From the IMG/VR virus record IMGVR_UViG_3300028025_000016, positions 1-32,056 of that record: a stretch of DNA of 32,056 nucleotides. One strand, 5' to 3'. The notes beneath the pieces were generated by a model. The model saw nothing but the letters and a program-made list of their open reading frames with translations, had not been told where the DNA came from and made no database searches. The translations under genes and the position numbers were made by a program. Source of the DNA: a virus. Shown here one piece after another: positions 7,677-16,662 of the stretch; position 1 is the stretch's first letter; every line of letters starts with the position of its first letter.

Positions 7677-9853
7677 GCGCAAGACTATTTGTAGAAGGAT
7701 ACGAGGCAGACACCCTTGGTGATATCGATGTTGAATTTACCTTTTCGGTAGCTGATATAAGTGACATTGAAAGAAGAAACACCAGCTTTTCAAAGACTTT
7801 AACCCTGCCAAGTACTGCGAGAAATCAGCAGCTATTCGGGAACATCTTTGACATCTCTGTAGCAAATGATATCGTGGCAGGGGCTAACATCTTGTCGAAC
7901 TTCAACCCGGCAAAGCAGGCACAAAGCCAAATCTTCTTGGATAACGTGAAGATCTTTGACGGTGTTTTAAGGCTGTCTAAGATAGTTAACAGGGAAGGGG
8001 ATATCACATACGAAGTGAATATGTTCGGCAGGCTTAGGGACATCCTAGACGCCTTGGGAGACCTAACCCTAGCAGACCTAGATTTCGATGACTATGATCA
8101 CACCTACAATCAAGCAAATTTAGAAGCAAGTTGGTCACGGACTGAGTGGGTATCTGGAGCGCAGAACTATGTCTATCCTTTGGTAGATTATGGCTATAGT
8201 GCTAATGGAATAAACTACCCATTAAAAAACTTCAAGCCTGCGGTATTTGTAACTGAGATCCTAGAGCGGATATTTGAGGAAGCAGAATTTGAGATTCAGG
8301 AGCCAAAATTTTTTGAATCTTTCTTTTTTAAGAAGTTGATTTTGTTGACTGCCGAGAAGAACATCACTAGGGAAGTGCTGAATTTGCTAGATCAGAGAAC
8401 AAACCTACTTACTCAGAATGTAACCTCAGTACCTAGCTTCTCACAACTTCTAGTTTTTAACAGCGTATCTGCTCCTAGCTTTACGATTAGTAACGGAGGA
8501 ACTAGATTCACTTACAATAAAACTCAGGCTTTAAATACAGGGCTAAACTTTACTGTAAGTTTAAGTTTTACTTCCTTAGCAACTTTTACAAAGAACCTTT
8601 GGACTGTTTCAATTTTAAAAAATGGGTCGCAAATTTTATCTGAAAGTGAGACCGTGACCATAGTACCACTAGGGGGAACTTACACCTACAACATTGCAAT
8701 TTCAGGGGGAGTTACTCTTGCACTAAATGACTATTTCGAAGTAAGATTAACCGGTCAAGCTGTAGGGGGTGCAGGCTATAATGCCAACATCCAGAACACA
8801 TTGACAGTAGCACCGGGTGGGGTTCTAAAGATTGGTAGCACGATCCCTGTGGCAGTCGATGTGGTGGAGGGTGACACGATGAAGATCAATTACACGATGC
8901 CGAAATCTATGAAGCAGCGTGACTTCCTGAAGTCTATTATCTCGATGTACAACTTGTACATAACTCAGGACAAGCTGCAAACAAATATCCTAGAGATCAT
9001 CCCCTATAATGAGTTCTTTAAAACATTCAAGGATGAATCCATAGATTGGAGCGACAAACTAGATGTATCTCAAGAGGTAGTTATCACACCCTTGAGTGAA
9101 TTGAGTGCGAAGGAGTACAGGCTTATGTTTGACGATGATTCCGACTATTGGAGTCAAAGCTATAAGACTAAATTCAATGAAGGATATGGGGAGAAACGGG
9201 AAGTTATTCCGAATGATTTTGTAACAGAAACCAAATCGGTAAAGGTAGTTTTTGCACCTCCTGTTTTGAGAGAGGAAGTAGCAGGTAGGGTGATGGTTCA
9301 CCTATACAAAGTTGAGAATAACGTAAAGATCCCGGACAACTTCAAGCCGAGAATAGTATTCTTTGCGCCTCAAACCCCATGCCCTACAACTTGGCAGATT
9401 CAGTACGCATCCGGGGCTGTGACTTATAACTCCTACCCTTATGCGGGTCACGTCAACAGCTTGACAGATCCTGCTTTTGATCAGCTATTCAGCTACCCTA
9501 GGGAAGTCTATTTTTCTATAGGTGCCTATCCAGAGAATTCAAATTTGTACACCGAATACTACGATCAGCTTATCACTTCGATAGGTGACAGGAACAGCAG
9601 GCTTCTTGAGGGTTATTTTTATTTGACCCCTACAGATATTTCGAACCTAGATTTTAGGACGATCATAAAAGTAGGCAATCACTTCTTTCAGTTGCAGAAG
9701 GTAGATAAATACAATCCAATTGCAAACGGGCTAAGCTATGTTTCTTTGTTTAAGATCCTAGGTGAACTTGAGCCACAGGATTATGACTACATCCTTCTGG
9801 AGAATGACTTCTACATGTTACAAGAAAACGGGGTTAATAAGTTTTATATTTAA
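7673..9853 (+). CDS. Large tail / baseplate protein
   Basis: The 726-aa product opens with RLFVEGYEADTLGDIDVEF and the block ERRNTSFSKTLTLPST (residues 34-49). Both are characteristic of a large structural protein found in Bacteroidota phage tails. A Ser/Thr and Asn-rich beta insertion (about 250-390) is followed by a region with KINYTMPKSMKQRDFLKSII (about 405-425), which recalls the hub domain of tail-tip proteins. It ends in YILLENDFYMLQENG. It likely forms the baseplate hub or tail tip that carries the fibre encoded next. It overlaps the preceding gene by 4 bp. Confidence 0.65.
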   Translation: MSARLFVEGYEADTLGDIDVEFTFSVADISDIERRNTSFSKTLTLPSTARNQQLFGNIFDISVANDIVAGANILSNFNPAKQAQSQIFLDNVKIFDGVLRLSKIVNREGDITYEVNMFGRLRDILDALGDLTLADLDFDDYDHTYNQANLEASWSRTEWVSGAQNYVYPLVDYGYSANGINYPLKNFKPAVFVTEILERIFEEAEFEIQEPKFFESFFFKKLILLTAEKNITREVLNLLDQRTNLLTQNVTSVPSFSQLLVFNSVSAPSFTISNGGTRFTYNKTQALNTGLNFTVSLSFTSLATFTKNLWTVSILKNGSQILSESETVTIVPLGGTYTYNIAISGGVTLALNDYFEVRLTGQAVGGAGYNANIQNTLTVAPGGVLKIGSTIPVAVDVVEGDTMKINYTMPKSMKQRDFLKSIISMYNLYITQDKLQTNILEIIPYNEFFKTFKDESIDWSDKLDVSQEVVITPLSELSAKEYRLMFDDDSDYWSQSYKTKFNEGYGEKREVIPNDFVTETKSVKVVFAPPVLREEVAGRVMVHLYKVENNVKIPDNFKPRIVFFAPQTPCPTTWQIQYASGAVTYNSYPYAGHVNSLTDPAFDQLFSYPREVYFSIGAYPENSNLYTEYYDQLITSIGDRNSRLLEGYFYLTPTDISNLDFRTIIKVGNHFFQLQKVDKYNPIANGLSYVSLFKILGELEPQDYDYILLENDFYMLQENGVNKFYI

Positions 9854-9858
9854 GAATT

Positions 9859-12750
9859 ATGGCAGATAAGCGAATAAGTCAATTAGTAGATAGGGGCACG
9901 GTTGCGAATAGCGATGTGGTGCCTATCGTGGTAAGCGGTGCGAGTACAACCAACAAGGCTACGATCTCAAGCATTCAAACTTTCATGCAGGGTAACCTTG
10001 ATCTGGGGGTGACTTCTGTAGGTTTATCCATGCCTTCAGCTTTTACGGTAACAGGAAGCCCGGTTACTTCAAGCGGGAATATATCTGTAGTAGGTGCAGG
10101 AACAGTATCCCAATACATCAGGGGTGATGGTAGCCTAGCAGACTTTCCTCAAGGTGGAGGCGGTGGCGGTGCTTCTGTTAACTACTACCTAAATGGATCA
10201 GTATCTCAGGGTACTATCGGAGGGATTGCCTACTATGAGATGAATAAAGTTCCTATTTTGGGAACAGGTACAGATTTTGTGGCTATTGCAGACGGGTATC
10301 TAGCTTCATTCATTACTGATGCGGGAGATCCTAGTCTACTACAAATCCCAGGAGGGAATTGGAATTTTGAAACCTACTTCAGTGCATCTTCAGGAGGTGG
10401 TACTCCTACTTTCTATGTAGAACTTTACAAGGTAGATTCAGGAGGAACGGCTACTTTGATAGCTTCAAATTCAGGCACTCCTGAACTCATAGCATTTGGT
10501 ACTACAATTAATCCCTATTTTTCTACTCTTGCAGTACCTACTACAACACTAGCCTTGACAGATAGACTAGCACTCAGGTACTATGTAGCAAGATCAGGAA
10601 GGACTATCACCATGCATACGGAGAATAGTCACCTTTGCCAAATCATCACCACATTCACCACAGGCTTAACTGCTTTGAATGGATTGACTGCTCAGGTGCA
10701 GAATTTTGCTACAGGGACTAGTGGAACAGACTTTGCTATCTCAAGTTCATCTTCTACCCACACCTTCAATCTACCTACTGCAAGTGCTACGAATAGAGGT
10801 GTTTTGAGTAGTGCTGATTGGACTACTTTCAATAACAAAACTTCTAACCTTGGAACAGTTACAAGTGTAGGTCTATCTTCAGCTACTAGCGGGGTCACCA
10901 TTGGATCAACTCCAATCACCACAAGCGGAACTATTACCCTTGCAATAGCAACAGCTAGCGGTTCACAAAACGGCTTATTATCAAGTACAGATTGGACTAC
11001 ATTTAACGGGAAGCAAAATGCTTTAACAAATCCTGTTACAGGTACAGGAGTAAATGAAAGGGTAGCCCTTTGGAATGGAACTAATTCAATCAATTCAGAT
11101 TCTGATTTCACTTATAATTCAAGTACTAATTTACTAACTATTGGAGGGGGGATTACCCTTACAGGAGCGCAGACTATTCAAACCTCAACAGGTAACCTTA
11201 CCCTAGCTACAGCAGCAGGCAATGGAAATATTGTTTTGAATGCGCACGGAGATGGAAATGTCACTACAAATGATAGTATTTTTATTGGCTCTACTTCAGG
11301 TATAAATTATGGTGGACTTTCAAACAAATTAAGTGTTGCTACTACAAGCTATAACTTATTTGATATTTCAAGATTTTCAAATGATAATGATGGTGCAAGG
11401 CTTTATCTAGGAAAATCTAGGGGTTCAACAATTGGGAGTAGTGTAATAGTACAAAATGGAGATTTATTAGGTACTATTCAGTTTGAAGGAGATTGTGGCG
11501 AAGGTATGGTTCCTGCTGCATCAATTTCTGCTGAAGTTGATGGAGTTCCAGGATTAACTAGTGATATGCCAGGTAGGTTAATATTTAGAACTTGTTCGGA
11601 TAACACTATTTTTGCAGCTGAAAGAATGCGTATAACTTCGGCAGGTAAAGTAGGCATCGGCACGGATAATCCTCCTAGTAAATTTTCGGTTCAGTTTGAT
11701 AAGTCTGCTGCATTTGCAGGTGCAGCAGTTTATGATTCACAAGTATATAACGCTTCAGATCATGGGGGAACTCTTGGCTTTGGAGGTACATTTAATTCAT
11801 CGGGGGGGTATACAGAATGGTCTGCTATTGGTGGTATGAAATCAAATACTACTGATGGTAATGTTAGTGGAGACATAAACTTTTATACTAGACTTAATAG
11901 TAGCGCAATGACCGAACGAATGCGCATCACTTCGAGTGGCATAGTTCAAGTAATGTCGGGAAATGAACTACGAGCATATCGTTCAGATAATACACGATAT
12001 GGATCATTCTTTACTGACAATCTCGCAGTACAACTTACATCAAGTAATGACCCAATAAGAATATCATCTGCTGATAGAACAGAATTTTACACAGCAGGAA
12101 CAGAAAGAATGCGAATCACTTCGGGGGGATATTTGAAGGCTGCTAATAATGGAGGTTATAATAATGCTACAGGAACATTTCACGAATTAACCCAAAATCT
12201 AAATGGTGCTTCATCAGCAATTTTAACACATGGAGGAACATCAGACCCTTATGGGTTAGAAGTTAATTTTACAGGACATGATCCAAATAATGCTACCAAT
12301 TATATGTTTGGTGCATACAAGACTTCAGGAGGTTTTGTGTGGATTTATAGAATTTTCTCTAATGGAACTGTATCAGCTAGATCAGATGCACGATGGAAGA
12401 AAAATATTGAGACTACTCGAAACGGCTATATTGATGATTTATGCAAACTTAGAGTAGTAAAATATAATTGGTATAATCATGAAGATGATGCTCCAAAAGA
12501 ACTAGGATTAATTGCACAAGAAGTAGAAGAGGTATTCCCTAATCTAATTCAGATTGATCCTGTAATAGCAAAAAGAGAAGTAGAACAAGAAGATGGAACT
12601 ATCATTGAAGAAGAATTTGAAGATGGGGTTTCAAGAAGTATTAAAACTAGTGTTCTGCCTTTCATGTTATTGAAAGCAATACAGGAACAGCAGGCACAAA
12701 TAGAAGAACTTAAAACAGAAATCAATTCACTTAAAAACCAAATCAAATGA
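9859..12750 (+). CDS. Tail fibre with C-terminal S74 intramolecular chaperone
   Basis: The 963-aa product begins ADKRISQLVDRG, a common tail-attachment start in Bacteroidota phage fibres, followed by a Gly-rich hinge (GGGGGG near residue 100). Beta-helical repeats follow, including paired RGVLSSADWTTFN and NGLLSSTDWTTFN units and three RMRITS units. The end is a Peptidase_S74 domain: SDARWKKNI at 842-850 supplies the Ser842/Lys847 dyad, then LGLIAQEVEEVFPNL and a coiled coil. S74 domains trimerise the fibre and cut themselves off, here about 122 residues. From about base 11270 the gene is more AT-rich than its first half, which suggests replacement of the receptor-binding part. Confidence 0.88.
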   Translation: MADKRISQLVDRGTVANSDVVPIVVSGASTTNKATISSIQTFMQGNLDLGVTSVGLSMPSAFTVTGSPVTSSGNISVVGAGTVSQYIRGDGSLADFPQGGGGGGASVNYYLNGSVSQGTIGGIAYYEMNKVPILGTGTDFVAIADGYLASFITDAGDPSLLQIPGGNWNFETYFSASSGGGTPTFYVELYKVDSGGTATLIASNSGTPELIAFGTTINPYFSTLAVPTTTLALTDRLALRYYVARSGRTITMHTENSHLCQIITTFTTGLTALNGLTAQVQNFATGTSGTDFAISSSSSTHTFNLPTASATNRGVLSSADWTTFNNKTSNLGTVTSVGLSSATSGVTIGSTPITTSGTITLAIATASGSQNGLLSSTDWTTFNGKQNALTNPVTGTGVNERVALWNGTNSINSDSDFTYNSSTNLLTIGGGITLTGAQTIQTSTGNLTLATAAGNGNIVLNAHGDGNVTTNDSIFIGSTSGINYGGLSNKLSVATTSYNLFDISRFSNDNDGARLYLGKSRGSTIGSSVIVQNGDLLGTIQFEGDCGEGMVPAASISAEVDGVPGLTSDMPGRLIFRTCSDNTIFAAERMRITSAGKVGIGTDNPPSKFSVQFDKSAAFAGAAVYDSQVYNASDHGGTLGFGGTFNSSGGYTEWSAIGGMKSNTTDGNVSGDINFYTRLNSSAMTERMRITSSGIVQVMSGNELRAYRSDNTRYGSFFTDNLAVQLTSSNDPIRISSADRTEFYTAGTERMRITSGGYLKAANNGGYNNATGTFHELTQNLNGASSAILTHGGTSDPYGLEVNFTGHDPNNATNYMFGAYKTSGGFVWIYRIFSNGTVSARSDARWKKNIETTRNGYIDDLCKLRVVKYNWYNHEDDAPKELGLIAQEVEEVFPNLIQIDPVIAKREVEQEDGTIIEEEFEDGVSRSIKTSVLPFMLLKAIQEQQAQIEELKTEINSLKNQIK

Positions 12751-12887
12751 AAGTAACACTTAACGAAGACCAAATCAAAATGCTAGAAGCATGGGCACAA
12801 GAACTGCCTACTAAGTACGGGATGTCCTTCATCCAATTCCTAGCCCAACAAGTGCAGGAGCAGAACCCGAAGGAAGAAACAGAATAA
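12747..12887 (+). CDS. Small hypothetical protein, 46 aa
   Basis: A short gene begins with an ATGA overlap on the fibre stop codon. The product (MKVTLNEDQIKMLEAWAQEL..., ending in an acidic QEQNPKEETE tail) is amphipathic helical, with no membrane segment. The perfect translational overlap and the hairpin that follows its stop support it as a real gene. Fibre-linked small proteins can be chaperones, but nothing in the sequence proves that here. Confidence 0.7.
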   Translation: MKVTLNEDQIKMLEAWAQELPTKYGMSFIQFLAQQVQEQNPKEETE

Positions 12888-12892
12888 CAAAT

Positions 12893-12913
12893 GGGGAATC
12901 AAATCGATTCCCC
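12893..12913 (+). terminator. Hairpin after the fibre operon (weak terminator or processing site)
   Basis: GGGGAATC (12893-12900), a 5-nt loop and GATTCCCC (12906-12913) form a perfect 8-bp stem 5 nt after the stop of the small gene. The following TAACCTTTAAAAA is a poor U-tract, so termination may be partial. The stem resembles the one after the capsid gene at 17625. Confidence 0.5.
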
Positions 12914-12935
12914 TAACCTTTAAAAACCCACACCA

Positions 12936-15005
12936 ATGGCTGAAGAAAATAAGATCATACTTGATGCAGATGTCAAACCCCTGAAGAAACAACTAAGGGA
13001 AGCAACGCTTGAACTCCAAGCAGCACGGCAGAAGTTTGGGGATCTAAGTACGGAAGCCGTTGAAGCAGCGAAGAAAGTAGCAGGAATCAGGGATAGTATA
13101 GAAGATGCAAACGAACAGGCTAGTCTATTCGATCCGGGTAAGAGATTCCAAGCCTTAACCAGTGCAGCAAGTTTAGCAGCCGGGGCAGTAGGTGCCGTTC
13201 AGGGTGCAATGGGTTTATTCGGTGCAGAATCTGAAGATGTCCAGAAAGCACTTTTGAAAGTACAGTCTGCGATGGCTTTGTCTCAGGGCTTATCTCAGCT
13301 TGCGGATCTAGGCAAGGTCACAGATCAACTCAAGTCATCCTTCAAGGGATTGATTGGAACTACTGCTCAGAAAACAGCAGCGACCGCAACAGACACGGCA
13401 ACCGTAACAGCTAACACAGTAGCAAACACAGCGCAGGCAGCAGCAACAAATGCATCTTCCCTAGCAAGTAAGGCAGCAGCAGTATCCTTAAAAGTTTTGA
13501 GGGGTGCTATGATTTCTCTGGGTATCCCTGCTTTGATTATCGGCTTGGTTGCCGTAGTTCAGAACTTTGGGGCTATCAAAGATGCGGTACTAAATGCCAT
13601 TCCGGGGCTTGGTAAAATTGCCTCCACGATCGGGGGTTTAGTTCAGAATGTGACCGACTTTGTAGGGATCACAAGCAAAGCAAATCGTGAACTAGATGCG
13701 CTTACAAAAAGCACGGCAGCAAGAAATCAAACGATAGATACTCAAATCAAATTATTAACCGCACAAGGGGGTAAGGAGAAAGAGATTTTTGAACTAAAGA
13801 AAAAACAAACTACCCAAGAACTTCAAGACTTGATAGCCTCCGACAGGCTAGATGGGAAGACCACAGAAGAACGGCAGAAAAGAAGAACAGAACTGCTTAA
13901 CAACCTAACCTTTGAAACCGCTGCATACAATAAAAAAGAAGCGGACGAAGCAAAGGCAGCAGCGGAAAAGCAGGCAGCCGAAGCAAAGACCAGAGCAGAA
14001 AAAGCAAAGGCTGAACAGGAGAAAATTGATGCCGAGAAAAAAGAAGCGGATCAGAAGCTAAAAGATGACAAAAAAGCTGCGGATGAAAAAACGGCAGCGG
14101 AAGATAAGGAATTTCAAAAGAGACTGAATGAGATCCTGCTTGAATCAAGGCTTGCAGCGATCAAAGATGAAAACGATAGAGCTCGCCAAGAGTTACTTGC
14201 AAATCAAAAGCAGGAGCTTGCAGATTTGGCGGCTGATACTAATCTAAGGGAAGACCAAAAGTTGGCACTTGAAACGCAACTTAAAATTAGAAACAAAGAA
14301 GAACTTGATGCACTTGAATTATCCTTTGCAGAAGCAGATGCCATAAGAGAACTAGATAGGCTAGATGAACAAATGGCTAAAAATGAAGCCGATTTTAATA
14401 CAGAAAGAAGTCTATTAGAAGAAAAGCAGAATCTACTAGAACAATATTATCAGGCGGGTACAATTTCAGATGATCAATACACCGCAGGGATAGAAGCTAA
14501 TTCAAAAGCAAGAATAGAGATAGACAAATTAGAGCAGCAAGCCAAGGTGCAAAATGCTGAATTATCTTCCCAATTATTGGGCACTATTTCGGATTTAGTC
14601 GGTAAAAACACGGCAGCAGGAAAGGCTACGGCTATAGCTGCTACCACTATCGATACTTACCTAGGTGCGCAAAAGGCCTATGCATCTCAATTGATTCCCG
14701 GTGATCCATCTTCCCCTATTCGTGCTGCTATTGCTGCTGCTATTGCGGTGGCAGGCGGTATCAAGAATGTTAGGGCAATTGCAAGAACACCAATTCCGGG
14801 AGGCGGTGGAGGGGCATCTGCTCCTTCTGTTTCAGCTTCAGCCCCGGATGTTGCTCCTTCCGTACCTACAATTGGATCTAGCCCGGTAACTGCCTTGGGA
14901 ACTATGATGCAGAATCAGCCTCCACTCAAAGCCTATGTGGTAGAAAGCGAAGTGACAGGAACGCAAAAGCGAGTAGCCGATATTGAACGCAGAGCAGGAT
15001 TTTAA
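12936..15005 (+). CDS. Tail tape measure protein
   Basis: The 689-aa product fits a tape measure protein: long helical stretches rich in Ala, Lys, Glu and Gln, a hydrophobic segment (about residues 190-210, MISLGIPALIIGLVAVVQNF), and a coiled coil (about 320-480). A second Ala/Ile-rich hydrophobic part comes near the end, followed by a Gly, Ser and Pro-rich linker. By the usual ratio of about 0.15 nm per residue it would set a tail near 100 nm, a short siphovirus tail. It sits downstream of the fibre, which is the reverse of the usual order. Confidence 0.88.
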   Translation: MAEENKIILDADVKPLKKQLREATLELQAARQKFGDLSTEAVEAAKKVAGIRDSIEDANEQASLFDPGKRFQALTSAASLAAGAVGAVQGAMGLFGAESEDVQKALLKVQSAMALSQGLSQLADLGKVTDQLKSSFKGLIGTTAQKTAATATDTATVTANTVANTAQAAATNASSLASKAAAVSLKVLRGAMISLGIPALIIGLVAVVQNFGAIKDAVLNAIPGLGKIASTIGGLVQNVTDFVGITSKANRELDALTKSTAARNQTIDTQIKLLTAQGGKEKEIFELKKKQTTQELQDLIASDRLDGKTTEERQKRRTELLNNLTFETAAYNKKEADEAKAAAEKQAAEAKTRAEKAKAEQEKIDAEKKEADQKLKDDKKAADEKTAAEDKEFQKRLNEILLESRLAAIKDENDRARQELLANQKQELADLAADTNLREDQKLALETQLKIRNKEELDALELSFAEADAIRELDRLDEQMAKNEADFNTERSLLEEKQNLLEQYYQAGTISDDQYTAGIEANSKARIEIDKLEQQAKVQNAELSSQLLGTISDLVGKNTAAGKATAIAATTIDTYLGAQKAYASQLIPGDPSSPIRAAIAAAIAVAGGIKNVRAIARTPIPGGGGGASAPSVSASAPDVAPSVPTIGSSPVTALGTMMQNQPPLKAYVVESEVTGTQKRVADIERRAGF

Positions 15006-15016
15006 TACTTAAGGAT

Positions 15017-16048
15017 ATGGATAAATTACCACTATATAAAATGTTTATCGCTGATGACATCGATGGCGAAGAAGAAGTAGATTTTGTAGCCTTGGTGGAA
15101 AGCCCTGCAATCCAGAGAAACTTTCTAGCATTTTCTGAGCAGTTTGTAGAGCCTAGCCAAGGGGAAAGCAAAGAAGACTTTCTTCCTAGATGCATTGAGT
15201 ACATGATCAATGAAGGGAAGGAATCCGATCAAGCGGTAGCTATCTGCTCAAGTCAATGGGAAGGTAGATTCCAAGAAGATTCCTATAATGACTACCCACA
15301 GAGCGCAAAGGATAATGCAGAACGGGGAATCCGTTTGAATGAGGCAATAGGTAATAGATGCGCTACTCAGGTAGGAAAAGTTCGTGCTACTCAAATCATG
15401 AATGGTGAGAACCTTTCTAGGGAGACCATAAAAAGAACTTACTCCTACCTAAGCAGGGCTGCCGAATATTATAACCCTGATGACACAGAAGCCTGTGGAA
15501 CTATCAGCTACCTTCTCTGGGGTGGTGAGCCTATGCTTAGATGGGCAGAAAGCAAAATGAAGCAAGAAGAATTTAGTGCGCACCTATCCTTCGCCGTTCA
15601 GGATGAAGATCAGCGCATAGTATCCGGGCCGTTAATGATCGCAGATCTACCGATCTACAGAAGGGACGAAGATGGGGAATACTATGTGATGTTCACCGGG
15701 GAGCAGATCAAGAAGATCGTGCAGCGTTTCTTTAAAAAAGGATATCAAGCAAAGGTCAACATTGAACATGGCAAAAAAGCCGATGGGGTATACATGTTTG
15801 AAAGCTATATCATTGACAGGGAAAGAGGGGTTAACCCTCCTACAGGTTTCGAAGATGTAGCAGATGGTTCTTGGTTTGGTAGCTTTAAGGTTGAAAATGA
15901 CAAACTCTGGGGCGAAGTAAAAGCAGGGACATTCAAAGGCTTTTCTGTGGAGGGTTTATTCCGTTACGAAAAGGCGGGAATGATCGTGCAAAAAGAAGAA
16001 CAGATCATGGCACAGATTTTTAAAATTTTGGAACAAATTGAACAATAA
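15017..16048 (+). CDS. XkdF-like prohead protease with inserted helical domain
   Basis: The 343-aa product starts and ends like the XkdF family of putative phage serine proteases: FVALVESPAIQRNF (residues 23-36), GPLMIADLPIYRRDEDGEYYVMF (204-226), VNIEHG with likely catalytic H251, and AGTFKGFSVEG with likely catalytic S310. Between the halves lie two small modules. Residues 51-82 (LPRCIEYMINEGKESDQAVAICSSQW) recur in phage capsid proteins. Residues 92-180 (DYPQSAKDNAERGI to CGTISYLLWGG and LRWAESK) form a helical domain also seen in other phage head proteases. It should process the scaffold and capsid proteins encoded next. Confidence 0.8.
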   Translation: MDKLPLYKMFIADDIDGEEEVDFVALVESPAIQRNFLAFSEQFVEPSQGESKEDFLPRCIEYMINEGKESDQAVAICSSQWEGRFQEDSYNDYPQSAKDNAERGIRLNEAIGNRCATQVGKVRATQIMNGENLSRETIKRTYSYLSRAAEYYNPDDTEACGTISYLLWGGEPMLRWAESKMKQEEFSAHLSFAVQDEDQRIVSGPLMIADLPIYRRDEDGEYYVMFTGEQIKKIVQRFFKKGYQAKVNIEHGKKADGVYMFESYIIDRERGVNPPTGFEDVADGSWFGSFKVENDKLWGEVKAGTFKGFSVEGLFRYEKAGMIVQKEEQIMAQIFKILEQIEQ

Positions 16049-16071
16049 TTACTAACTAAATATTTACAATT

Positions 16072-16656
16072 ATGAACGCAAAAGAAGCACTTGTGCAAAT
16101 TAAAAACTTGCTTTTCACAGAAGCAGAAAAGAAAGCAGCCTTCGCTTTGGTAGAAGGTAAGCTAGTAGATGGCACTATGGTGGCATACGATCTTGAGACT
16201 TCAGAGATCTACGTTATTGGTGAAGATGGGGTACAAATCCCTGCACCTGTTGGAGAGCATCAGCTTGAAAGCGGTGAGATCGTAATCGTAACTGAAGCAG
16301 GTAAAATTGCTGAAGTTAAAAAAGGCGAAGAAAAGAAAGTAGAAATCGAAATTGAAGCAGCCGAAGTAACTCCTGAAGAACCTAAGAAGGACGAAGCAAT
16401 GGCTAAAGTAGAAGAGGCCATGGGATACCTAGAAAAAAAGGTAGAAGAACTAAGCAAAAAGGTAGAAGAAATGGCAAAGAAAAATGAAGATATGAAAGAG
16501 GCGGTGAAATTATCTGCTGAAGTTCTTGAATCATTTGCAAAAGAGCCAAGCGACAAAGCAATCACTTCGCCAAACCAATTTGCTAAGCAATTAAAAACAG
16601 AAAAAAACGAGCGTTTCAACAACCTTCAAAAAGCATTTTCAACACTTAAAAAATAA
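16072..16656 (+). CDS. Scaffolding / capsid assembly protein (putative)
   Basis: The 194-aa product is very rich in Glu and Lys. An N-terminal beta region (about residues 28-90, with EIYVIGEDGVQIPAPVG and GEIVIVTEAGKIAEV) leads into a long coiled coil (about 108-150, heptad-like EKKVEELSKKVEEMAKK). A basic C-terminal tail follows. Placement between the protease and major capsid genes plus this composition fit a scaffold that is cut and lost on maturation. The leader AACTAAATATTTACAATT is AT-rich and could hold a weak late promoter. Confidence 0.75.
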   Translation: MNAKEALVQIKNLLFTEAEKKAAFALVEGKLVDGTMVAYDLETSEIYVIGEDGVQIPAPVGEHQLESGEIVIVTEAGKIAEVKKGEEKKVEIEIEAAEVTPEEPKKDEAMAKVEEAMGYLEKKVEELSKKVEEMAKKNEDMKEAVKLSAEVLESFAKEPSDKAITSPNQFAKQLKTEKNERFNNLQKAFSTLKK

Positions 16657-16662
16657 ACGACA

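Noticed and set aside
10692-11111. Minus-strand 139-aa reading frame in the fibre gene
   Set aside because: It is antisense to a well supported fibre gene, has no recognisable domains, and results from the low-complexity Thr/Ser codons.
9859-12750. Diversity-generating retroelement acting on the tail fibre
   Set aside because: No reverse transcriptase and no template/variable repeat pair was seen.
16260-16622. Minus-strand 120-aa Ser/Phe-rich frame in the scaffold gene
   Set aside because: It is the mirror of the Lys/Glu coiled coil; Ser/Phe-rich low complexity is typical of such shadows.
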